Assembly: GCA_963598415.1 (NCBI GenBank)
Contig: CAVBUH010000056.1
Location: 1 to 17,849, forward strand
Direction of reading: 5' to 3'
DNA: 17,849 nt
DNA from: Colimorpha_A sp900556615
Lineage (GTDB): Bacteria > Bacillota > Clostridia > Oscillospirales > CAG-272
The translations under genes and the position numbers were made by a program. Positions 7,965 through 14,660 of this stretch are shown here, piece by piece; position 1 is the first letter of the stretch, and each line of letters begins with the position of its first letter. The notes beneath the pieces were generated by a model. That model ran no database searches, was not told where the DNA came from, and worked only from the letters and a program-made list of their open reading frames with translations.

Positions 7965-8137
7965 AAGGAAATACCGCACAATCAATGATTGTATAGCTGC
8001 GCGCCGGATTTTGATCAGACAATACAAATTGAGGTGGCAAGAGTGACTCCTCTGCCAACGGAATTTGTTTGTCTGACGAAAAAGAGGCAGGCAAATGTGC
8101 AGCAAAGGCGTTAGGCGTGCATTTGCGGTATCGCCTT
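7965..8137 (+). repeat. 173-bp MITE-like repeat, copy 1
   Basis: The element starts with AAGGAAATACCGC (7965-7977) and ends with GCGGTATCGCCTT (8125-8137), imperfect terminal inverted repeats of 13 bp. Its inside matches the reverse complement of 10297-10469 along its length, for example CAGACAATAC, AATTGAGG, GGCAAGA, CCTCTGCC, GAATTTGT and GCAAATG blocks in the same order. I estimate about 70% identity by eye. Stop codons and one-base indels break any reading frame. It can fold ACAATC/GATTGT (7978-7992) and a 10-bp stem GCAAATGTGC with GCGTGCATTTGC near its right end. It sits between tadA and the VanZ-like gene. I see no clear target-site duplication. The rest of this 412-bp gap has no recognised feature. 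Confidence 0.85.
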
Positions 8138-8194
8138 AAAACAATCGAACAGTTCGTAATTATTTAGGGGAACTACACGGCAAACTGAAGCTTA

Positions 8195-8823
8195 TTACTC
8201 TGACTTTGCAAAAGAGCGTCCAACCTTTTTTATTCCGTAAGCAATGAAGAAACCGATAATAATTCCAAGAAAATTGCATATCAGGTCATCGATATCAAAG
8301 CTTCTTCCGAGAATGAACTGAAGCAATTCTATGACAAGCGGAACTGCTGCAGCTATTACAAAAGCATTCTTTCTGTTTAGGTTTCCTGTCATAAACGGCA
8401 GAAAAAAACCAAACGGCATAAACATTACAATATTGCCGACAAGCATCTCTTTTACCCAACTGCCAAGCGTAATTTCCCCGTTCAGACATTTCACAACTGT
8501 AGGTATCAGGTTAATTTCACCAAGGCGGAAAACGGTCCCATGCTTTCCCACCATCCGAAAAAAACACCGTCAAAAAAGGATAACCAAAAGTTCGCCGGCA
8601 GAATGACAAGACTGCACAATCCGGTGAAATAACACACAAACAGCAGCCTCATGAGCTCTGACAGCCATGCTGTATGGTACTTCTTTTGCTTTATAAATAC
8701 TAATCTGAAAATGATATACACGATTCCGACAATGATCGTAATAGGTACTGCCTGTAGAAAATAACCCAGAACCGAACCTGAGTTCATTTCCCTTCTGAAC
8801 AAATTGTATCCTTCAAGCAGCAT
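8195..8823 (-). pseudogene. VanZ-like membrane protein gene, split by a frameshift
   Basis: Two overlapping frames together make one VanZ-family protein. The upstream part starts at ATG 8823 (GGAG 8 nt upstream), begins MLLEGYNLFRREM and contains hydrophobic segments plus LVILPANFW, and runs into a stop at 8506 after FFGWWESMG. The downstream part, read in another frame to the stop at 8195, carries the family core INLIPTVVKCLNGE, GSWVKEMLVGN, MFMPFGFFLPF and the IELLQFILGRSFDIDDLICN motif. One extra base near 8525-8555 would restore a ~209-residue protein; a run of seven T on the minus strand in this area is one candidate site. VanZ relatives are small membrane proteins, one giving low-level teicoplanin resistance; most have unknown function. 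It may be a true inactivation, a phase-variable site or a sequencing error. Confidence 0.8.
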
Positions 8824-8944
8824 AGGTTTTCTCCAAAATTTGAATTTATTGCTTTGATTATTCCTTCGGATAATCGTCTCGCTCAAGTGCTACCAGTGAA
8901 ATTGTGAATACTTTAACCAAAAGCAAGGGGGAGATTTTTCAAAT

Positions 8945-10237
8945 TTAATTTACGGGAAATTTGATTTCAGAAGCGGCTGTTTTTGTTTCTTCCTGTTTGC
9001 TTTCCCTCGCATAGGCAAGCATGAGCTTTAAGCGGTTTTCCTGGTTCACGGCGGCGGCGCCGGCATCGTAATCTATCGCGACAATATTCATGTCGGGATT
9101 GTTCTCCTTGATCGGCTTCATCATACCCTTTCCGCAGATATGGTTGGGCAGACAACCGAAAGGCTGGGTGCAGACGACGTTTTTGACTCCCATTTCGGAA
9201 AGCTCCAGCATTTCGGCTGTGAGCAGCCATCCCTCTCCCATCTTTGTTCCGGTGCTTATGTATCCGTCGGCAAGCTTTATGACATGGCGGAAGTCGGTCT
9301 GAGGACGGAAACGCCCGTGGGCGGCGGTAATATCGATAATATCGTTCTTTTTGCCGCTGAGAAAATGAAAAGCTGCCTTATTTATCAGGTTGCTCAGCTT
9401 ACTGAAGCGGTACAGTCCAAAGTCATGAAGAGAATTGTAAACACAGTACAGGAAAAAATCAATAAGTCCCGGAACAACCGTTTCCGCGCCCTCCGAAATG
9501 AGAAAACTTTCAAGATTGTTGTTGCCGAGGGGAGAATATTTGACGAAAATTTCACCGACGATGCCTACTTTAACGGTATCACGCGGTTGTACCGGGACGG
9601 CGGCAAAATCGTCAAGTATTTTTTTATAGTTTTCCTTGACCTTGCGGTAGCTTATATGGCTACCGTTTCCGAGCTCCGCACCGAGTTTTTCAACCCATTT
9701 GTCGGCAAGGCGTTCGGCGGAGCCTTTTTCCGTTTCATACGGTCGTACCTGATTTACCACGCTCATAAGCAGATCTCCGTACAGTACGCCGTATACAAGA
9801 CCGTGAAGCATCGGAATTGTCAGTTTAAAGCCGGGGTGCTTTTCAAGCCCCGCAAAGCTGATTGAGATCACCGGAACATAGCCGTATCCAGCCTTCTCAA
9901 GAGCCTTTCTCAGGAGCGAAATATAATTTGACGCGCGGCAGCCGCCTCCCGTCTGAAAGTAGATGAGGGCGGTTTTGTGAGGATTGTATTTTCCGGATTC
10001 AAGAGCCGTTATAAACTGTCCGATAACAAGTATAGCAGGATAGCAGGCGTCGTTATGAACATATTTCAGCCCTGTTTCGATGATATTCGGAGACTTTCCG
10101 TCAAGCAGTTCGGCTTTGTATCCGAAGCTCTTCATAACGTTTACTACCATTTTGAAGTGCATCGGGAGCATCGTCGGCGCAAGTATCGTATAGTCTTTTT
10201 TCATCTCTTTGGTGAAGGGTATATAGGTATGATTCAA
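8945..10237 (-). CDS. 2-hydroxyacyl-CoA dehydratase-like protein (C-terminal half of a usually fused activase-dehydratase)
   Basis: The 430-residue product matches the HgdB/DUF2229-type C-terminal part of the large ~1400-residue activase-dehydratase proteins of Firmicutes. Numbered from the TTG start, it opens with TYIPFTKEMKKDYTILAP, like the linker of the fused form, and has conserved Cys in HNDACYPA (Cys65), TGGGCRASNY (Cys100), VVCTQPFGCLPNHICGKGM (Cys356, 362, 368). Related proteins bind Fe-S clusters and take electrons from the ASKHA ATPase partner for ATP-driven reduction or dehydration; the substrate here is unknown. I chose TTG at 10237 because GAAAGGAG lies 6 nt upstream; an ATG at 10276 adds 13 residues but lacks a good site. 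The partner gene ends 331 bp upstream, with a 173-bp repeat between. The domain call is strong, the reaction uncertain. Confidence 0.82.
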   Translation of the reverse strand: MNHTYIPFTKEMKKDYTILAPTMLPMHFKMVVNVMKSFGYKAELLDGKSPNIIETGLKYVHNDACYPAILVIGQFITALESGKYNPHKTALIYFQTGGGCRASNYISLLRKALEKAGYGYVPVISISFAGLEKHPGFKLTIPMLHGLVYGVLYGDLLMSVVNQVRPYETEKGSAERLADKWVEKLGAELGNGSHISYRKVKENYKKILDDFAAVPVQPRDTVKVGIVGEIFVKYSPLGNNNLESFLISEGAETVVPGLIDFFLYCVYNSLHDFGLYRFSKLSNLINKAAFHFLSGKKNDIIDITAAHGRFRPQTDFRHVIKLADGYISTGTKMGEGWLLTAEMLELSEMGVKNVVCTQPFGCLPNHICGKGMMKPIKENNPDMNIVAIDYDAGAAAVNQENRLKLMLAYARESKQEETKTAASEIKFPVN

Positions 10238-10243
10238 TGATAA

Positions 10244-10250
10244 CTCCTTT
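10244..10250 (-). promoter_or_regulatory. Ribosome binding site supporting a TTG start
   Basis: AAAGGAG on the minus strand lies 6 nt before TTG at 10237-10235. It is the best Shine-Dalgarno match near this gene, so TTG is preferred over the ATG at 10276 as the start of the dehydratase-like protein. Confidence 0.75.
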
Positions 10251-10296
10251 CGGTGCGGTAAAAACAGAGAAAGCATGGAAATATATGCTGTCTTTT

Positions 10297-10469
10297 AAGG
10301 CAATACCGCCGGGTAATAACTAATGCCTTTATTGCGCATTTGCTTGCATCTTTTCCGTCATACTTCACAAATTTCGTCGGCAGAGGTGAATCTTGCCTCC
10401 TCAATTGGTATTGTCTGACGAAAAATCCGGCGGCGTAGCTGCACAACAATCCTTGTGCGGTATTGCCTT
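10297..10469 (-). repeat. 173-bp MITE-like repeat, copy 2 (inverted relative to copy 1)
   Basis: The ends are perfect 13-bp terminal inverted repeats, AAGGCAATACCGC (10297-10309) and GCGGTATTGCCTT (10457-10469). Read on the minus strand it aligns with copy 1 from end to end, with compensating small indels giving the same 173-bp length. GCACAA (10441-10446) pairs with TTGTGC (10453-10458), placing a hairpin at the position where copy 1 has a different hairpin. A minus-strand frame of 71 codons crosses it, but copy 1 does not preserve that frame, so I regard it as non-coding. It lies between the two halves of the activase-dehydratase system. Confidence 0.88.
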
Positions 10470-10485
10470 GAGGAAAATATCGGTA

Positions 10486-10536
10486 AAGAGGATAAAAAGC
10501 CTCTTATTATAGGCAGACCGTCGTAAAAAGACGGTC
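10486..10536. other. Two short hairpins after the activase gene
   Basis: AAGAGG/CCTCTT (10486-10491 and 10500-10505) and GACCGTC/GACGGTC (10516-10522 and 10530-10536) form two stems with 8- and 7-nt loops, 33 bp and more downstream of the activase stop. The T-rich tail CCGTTTTTG follows the second stem only on the plus strand, where no gene is seen. On the minus strand they could act as a weak terminator or mRNA-processing hairpins between the two dehydratase-system genes. Confidence 0.5.
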
Positions 10537-10568
10537 CCGTTTTTGTCGGAGCTCGGGCTCGAAAAAAA

Positions 10569-13487
10569 TCAGTTCTCTCGTTCCTCAATCGCTCCGATAA
10601 GACTTCTCAATCTTATTTTTACTGCTCCGAGATTTGTGATTTCATCTATTTTTATCTGCGTATAAAGCTTTCCCTTTGATTCAAGAATATGGCGAACCTC
10701 ATCGGTGGTAATGGCGTCGATGCCGCAGCCGAAGGATACCAGCTGAACAAGCTCGGCGTCTTTATGCTGTACGGCATATTCAGCGGCACGGTACAGGCGG
10801 GAATGATAGGTCCATTGATTGAGAACGTGAACGTCGGGAAGCTCCGAGAGCATACAGATGCTGTCCTCGCTCACAACAACAAAACCGAGGGAGACGGCAA
10901 GCTTGTCTATACCGTGGTTGATTTCGGGATCTGCATGATAAGGACGTCCCGCGAGGATCATAATACGTTTGCCGCGGTCTCTTGCATAGCGGAGCGCTTC
11001 TTCTCCCTTGCGGCGCAAAGCGTTCATATAGCCATGATAGGCTGAAAAACCGTCTTTAACCGCCTTTTTCATTTCGGAACGGCTGATGCTCCAGCCGTTT
11101 TGGGAGAGGCAGGAAAGAAGCTTCTTTGCCAGAACGGACGGTTTATTGACATTCAGAAACGGAAAAAGAAACTTTGTCTGCTTAAGCTCATCCATATTGC
11201 CGTTCAAAAGCTCAGGGTAATAGGCAACGACGGGACAGTTATAACAGTTATCTGACATACCCTCATCAATATTGTAGCTGAGACAGGGATAGAATATGAA
11301 ATCCGGCTTCTTTTCAAGCAGCTCCACGATATGTCCGTGCATGATTTTAGCGGGGTAACAGGCAGTATCGGAGGGTATGGTAAGCTGTCCTTTTTCGTAA
11401 GTATTTCTTGTTGAGAGTTTGGAGAGAATCACTTCAAAGCCGAGCGAGGTGAACAGAGCATGCCACAGCGGCGCAAGCTCGAGCATACCGAGCGCAAGAG
11501 GAATCCCCACAACGCCGCGCGTTCCTTTAACGGGCTTAAGCGACGACAGATAATTCTGTTTGAATTTATAAAGATTGGGAACGGCTTCGGGATCGGCTCC
11601 GGTTCCGAGACCTTTTTCACACTGATTTCCTGATATAAACCGACGTCCGCCGTCAAAGGTGTTGACGGTAAGGCGACAGTTATTGCCGCAGCCGTGACAG
11701 GAAGCGGATTTCGATTCATGAACAAATTTTTTAAGCTTATCAGGAGTAATGATACTGCTTCCGTCGTACTTTATTGCGTAAAGAGCGGCGCCGTAGGCTC
11801 CCATAAGTCCCGCGACGGAGGGGCGTATAACGTCCGCTCCGATTTCAAGCTCAAAGGCGCGGAGCACCGCATCATTGAGAAAGGTTCCGCCCTGCACCAC
11901 AATATTTTTTCCGAGTTCATCGGGAGAATGGGCGCGGATTACTTTATAAAGCGCGTTTTTTACAACACTGACAGACAGCCCCGCCGAAATATCCTCAACC
12001 GTCGCGCCCTCCTTCTGCGACTGCTTTACGGAGGAATTCATAAAGACGGTACAGCGGGTGCCGAGATTAACGGGAGCTTTTGCGCCGATTCCTTTTTCGG
12101 CAAAATCCGACACGGTATAACCCATGGACCGCGCGAAGGTTTCGATGAAAGAGCCGCAGCCGGAGGAACAGGCTTCGTTGAGCATAATGGAATCGATAGC
12201 ACCGTTCTTGATTTTAAAGCATTTGATGTCCTGACCGCCGATGTCGAGAATAAAATCGACGTCCGGCCGAAAAAAAGCGGCGGCTGTGTAGTGAGCGATA
12301 GTTTCGACAACGCCGGTGTCCAGTGAAAAAGCATTCTGTATCAGCGCTTCGCCGTATCCGGTGGAGGCTGCCCCGCATATTTTGATCCTGCTTCCGCAAA
12401 GTGAATATATTTTTTCAAGCTGTTCCCTGACAACGCTTACGGGATTTCCGAGATTGGGGCTGTAATAGGAATAAAGGATGCTTTTATCTTCTGAAATCAG
12501 CGTCAGCTTTGTAGTCGTGCTGCCGCAGTCTATACCGAGCCATGCCTTTCCGGAATAGGAAACAATGTCAGATTCCGTTACGGTGTCGCGAGCGTGACGT
12601 TCTCTGAAAGCCGCATATGCCTTTTCGTCGGCAAAAAGCGGAGGCAGACGCCGGCTTGTTTTTATATCTTTGCAGTGATTTAATTGATGAAGGAGACTTT
12701 CATAGGTAAAGCGCTCTCCGCGGTAGAGCGCCGCGCCGAGCGCGACGGCATGTCTGCCGTACTCGGGGAAAAGCGCATGGCTGTCGTCAAGACCGAGCGT
12801 TTCTTTAAAGCGGAGGCGCAGTCCCTTGCAGTAATAGAGAGGACCTCCGAGAAAAAGAACCTTTCCGCGTATTTTACGTCCCTGAGCAAGACCGGCTATT
12901 GTCTGATTGACGACCGCCTGATAAATGCTTGCCGCCACATCAGCCTTTGACGCTCCCTGATTAAGCAGAGGCTGTATGTCGGTCTTGGCAAATACGCCAC
13001 ATCGGGAGGCAATCGGATAAATTCGCTTGGCTTCAAGGCTGGCCTCGTCCATTTCGGTCACGGTCATTCCAAGCAGAACAGCCATCTGATCGATAAAGGC
13101 GCCGGTTCCCCCTGCGCAGCTTCCGTTCATTCTCTCATCGCGTCCGCCCTCAAAAAAGATGACCTTTGCGTCCTCCCCTCCGAGTTCTATTACGCAGGAG
13201 GTATCGGGTTCAAGCTTTTTTACCACTTCCGCAGTGGCAAAAACCTCTTGAACAAACGGAATGCTCGCCGCCTGAGCCAAACCCATTCCGGCTGAGCCGG
13301 ATATGGCGACGGTAAAGTCTTTTCCTTCAAGAATATCCTTTGCATCGGTCAAAAGCTCGGTCAGCTTGCTTCTGACCTGAGACATATGACGCTCATATCT
13401 GCCGTATATCGGTTTCCCGTTCTCTGTTATTACGATTTTGGCGGTGGTGGAACCTATATCGATTCCCACGGAATAGTCGTATTGCAT
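10569..13487 (-). CDS. Acyl-CoA dehydratase activase-like protein: two BadF/BcrA-type ATPase domains plus DUF2229
   Basis: The 972-residue protein has two ASKHA ATPase domains and a third region. Domain 1 (about 4-260) has the phosphate loop GIDIGSTTAK and cluster-type Cys124 (GSCAGGTGAF) and Cys163 (SRCGVFAKTD). Domain 2 (about 315-572) repeats this with GIDCGSTTTK, Cys440 (EACSSGCGSF) and Cys479 (TRCTVFMNSS). In HgdC-type activators the two matching cysteines come from each half of a dimer and hold a [4Fe-4S] cluster, so here one chain may form its own internal pseudo-dimer. Residues about 590-965 match DUF2229, with CHGCGNNC (597-604), Cys623, Cys710 and CYNC (748-751). In many Firmicutes this chain continues into a dehydratase-like domain; here it stops at EEREN. 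GAGG lies 5 nt before the ATG. It starts 24 bp after metA, so it is probably in that operon. The substrate is unknown. Confidence 0.88.
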   Translation of the reverse strand: MQYDYSVGIDIGSTTAKIVITENGKPIYGRYERHMSQVRSKLTELLTDAKDILEGKDFTVAISGSAGMGLAQAASIPFVQEVFATAEVVKKLEPDTSCVIELGGEDAKVIFFEGGRDERMNGSCAGGTGAFIDQMAVLLGMTVTEMDEASLEAKRIYPIASRCGVFAKTDIQPLLNQGASKADVAASIYQAVVNQTIAGLAQGRKIRGKVLFLGGPLYYCKGLRLRFKETLGLDDSHALFPEYGRHAVALGAALYRGERFTYESLLHQLNHCKDIKTSRRLPPLFADEKAYAAFRERHARDTVTESDIVSYSGKAWLGIDCGSTTTKLTLISEDKSILYSYYSPNLGNPVSVVREQLEKIYSLCGSRIKICGAASTGYGEALIQNAFSLDTGVVETIAHYTAAAFFRPDVDFILDIGGQDIKCFKIKNGAIDSIMLNEACSSGCGSFIETFARSMGYTVSDFAEKGIGAKAPVNLGTRCTVFMNSSVKQSQKEGATVEDISAGLSVSVVKNALYKVIRAHSPDELGKNIVVQGGTFLNDAVLRAFELEIGADVIRPSVAGLMGAYGAALYAIKYDGSSIITPDKLKKFVHESKSASCHGCGNNCRLTVNTFDGGRRFISGNQCEKGLGTGADPEAVPNLYKFKQNYLSSLKPVKGTRGVVGIPLALGMLELAPLWHALFTSLGFEVILSKLSTRNTYEKGQLTIPSDTACYPAKIMHGHIVELLEKKPDFIFYPCLSYNIDEGMSDNCYNCPVVAYYPELLNGNMDELKQTKFLFPFLNVNKPSVLAKKLLSCLSQNGWSISRSEMKKAVKDGFSAYHGYMNALRRKGEEALRYARDRGKRIMILAGRPYHADPEINHGIDKLAVSLGFVVVSEDSICMLSELPDVHVLNQWTYHSRLYRAAEYAVQHKDAELVQLVSFGCGIDAITTDEVRHILESKGKLYTQIKIDEITNLGAVKIRLRSLIGAIEEREN

Positions 13488-13511
13488 TTTTACCTCGCAG
13501 GTTATGTAAAG

Positions 13512-14429
13512 TCATTTGATTTGTGCAAGATCGTAAGGCGTTGTCTGGTATACAAAGTAGTTAAGCCAATTGCAATAAAGCAGATTGGCATGCGACCGCC
13601 ATGTGACAAGCGGAGACTCGGAAGGATTATCATTCGGGAAATAGTTAACCGGCAAGCGGGGATTTTTTCCTGCCGCAAGATCGCGGTAATACTCGTCGGA
13701 AAGGGTATTACCGTCGTATTCCGAGTGACCGGTTATGAAAAATTGTCTGCCTCGCTTTGCCGAAATCGCATAAACCCCCGCCTCCGGAGAGGAAGCGAGT
13801 ATTTGAAGTTCGGAATTTTTTTCGATATCTTCACGCAGGACAGTGGTGTGGCGTGAATGAGGAACAGGAAAAACATCGTCGAAGCCGCGAAGCAGCATAG
13901 AGTTTTTATAATCGGCGGTATGGAGGTATACGCCGGAAAGCTTCTTGGGAAGAGAATATTTTTTTATACCGTAGTGATAATAAAGGCCCGCTTGTGCGCC
14001 CCAACAAATATGAAAGGTACTGTGAACATGGGTTTTGCTCCATTCCATAATCCGGCACAGCTCATCCCAATACTCTACTTCTTCAAACTCAAGCTGTTCA
14101 ACCGGAGCACCTGTCACGATCATACCGTCAAAATTGCGGTTTTTTACCTCATTAAAGGTTTTATAAAATTTCAGAAGATGCTCCTTGGAGACATTTTTTG
14201 ATTCATAGCTTTCGGTATGAATCAGTTCCATTTCAACCTGAAGAGGGGTATTTCCGAGAAGCCTTGTGAGCTGTGTTTCCGTCTCGACTTTTTTGGGCAT
14301 GAGGTTGAGAATAAGAATTTGAAGCGGACGTATGTCCTGCATCGCCGCACGCGTTTCCGGCATTACAAAAATATTCTCTTTTAGAAGTATTTCCGCGGCG
14401 GGAAGATGGTTGGGGATTTTAATCGGCAT
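13512..14429 (-). CDS. metA: Homoserine O-acetyltransferase (MetA type)
   Basis: This cytoplasmic enzyme activates homoserine with an acyl-CoA, the first committed step of methionine synthesis. The 305-residue protein is the full family length. The catalytic Cys142 (HICWGAQAGLYY), His235 and Glu237 (GHSEYD) are present. Position 111 is Glu in VTGAPVEQLEF; in this family Glu111 goes with acetyl-CoA and Gly111 (as in E. coli) with succinyl-CoA, so the product should be O-acetylhomoserine. This agrees with the O-acetylhomoserine sulfhydrylase gene just upstream. GGAG lies 7 nt before the ATG. The 231-bp gap to metY carries a duplicated 14-bp sequence but no SAM riboswitch or T-box that I could recognise. 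The following activase gene starts only 24 bp after the stop, suggesting co-transcription. Confidence 0.96.
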   Translation of the reverse strand: MPIKIPNHLPAAEILLKENIFVMPETRAAMQDIRPLQILILNLMPKKVETETQLTRLLGNTPLQVEMELIHTESYESKNVSKEHLLKFYKTFNEVKNRNFDGMIVTGAPVEQLEFEEVEYWDELCRIMEWSKTHVHSTFHICWGAQAGLYYHYGIKKYSLPKKLSGVYLHTADYKNSMLLRGFDDVFPVPHSRHTTVLREDIEKNSELQILASSPEAGVYAISAKRGRQFFITGHSEYDGNTLSDEYYRDLAAGKNPRLPVNYFPNDNPSESPLVTWRSHANLLYCNWLNYFVYQTTPYDLAQIK

Positions 14430-14462
14430 GATGATACTCCGTGGGGATTTATTTTAGGGTAG

Positions 14463-14495
14463 CTCTAATAATTCAGGGGACCTCTAATAATTCAG
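14463..14495. repeat. Tandem 14-bp direct repeat upstream of metA
   Basis: CTCTAATAATTCAG occurs at 14463-14476 and again at 14482-14495, a 19-bp period, 35-65 bp before the metA start. This spacing is close to two turns of the helix, so a regulator binding both sites on one face is conceivable. It may equally be a remnant of a mobile-element end. The remainder of the 231-bp metY-metA gap shows nothing else I can name. Confidence 0.6.
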
Positions 14496-14660
14496 TGTAC
14501 ATAGACGGCAAAGAGATTTTTTTGTCAGTCAAAACAGAAATTCCGCAGACAAGGTTATATATCGGATAAGGATTTTGTGACGAATGACGGAAAACAGATT
14601 AAGTCGAATGGGGGTAGTGATTTTGTAGAGGTATCCTTTATACTTTAGGTTTATGATTTA

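Noticed and set aside
10234..10449. 71-codon frame across repeat copy 2 as a protein gene
   Set aside because: It runs through the repeat, and copy 1 breaks the same frame with a stop and an indel; no good ribosome binding site.
10358..10588. 76-codon minus-strand frame over the activase end, hairpins and repeat
   Set aside because: It overlaps the true activase stop in another frame and enters the repeat; composition looks random.
14430..14660. SAM-I riboswitch or T-box before metA
   Set aside because: None of the conserved core sequences were found on the minus strand.
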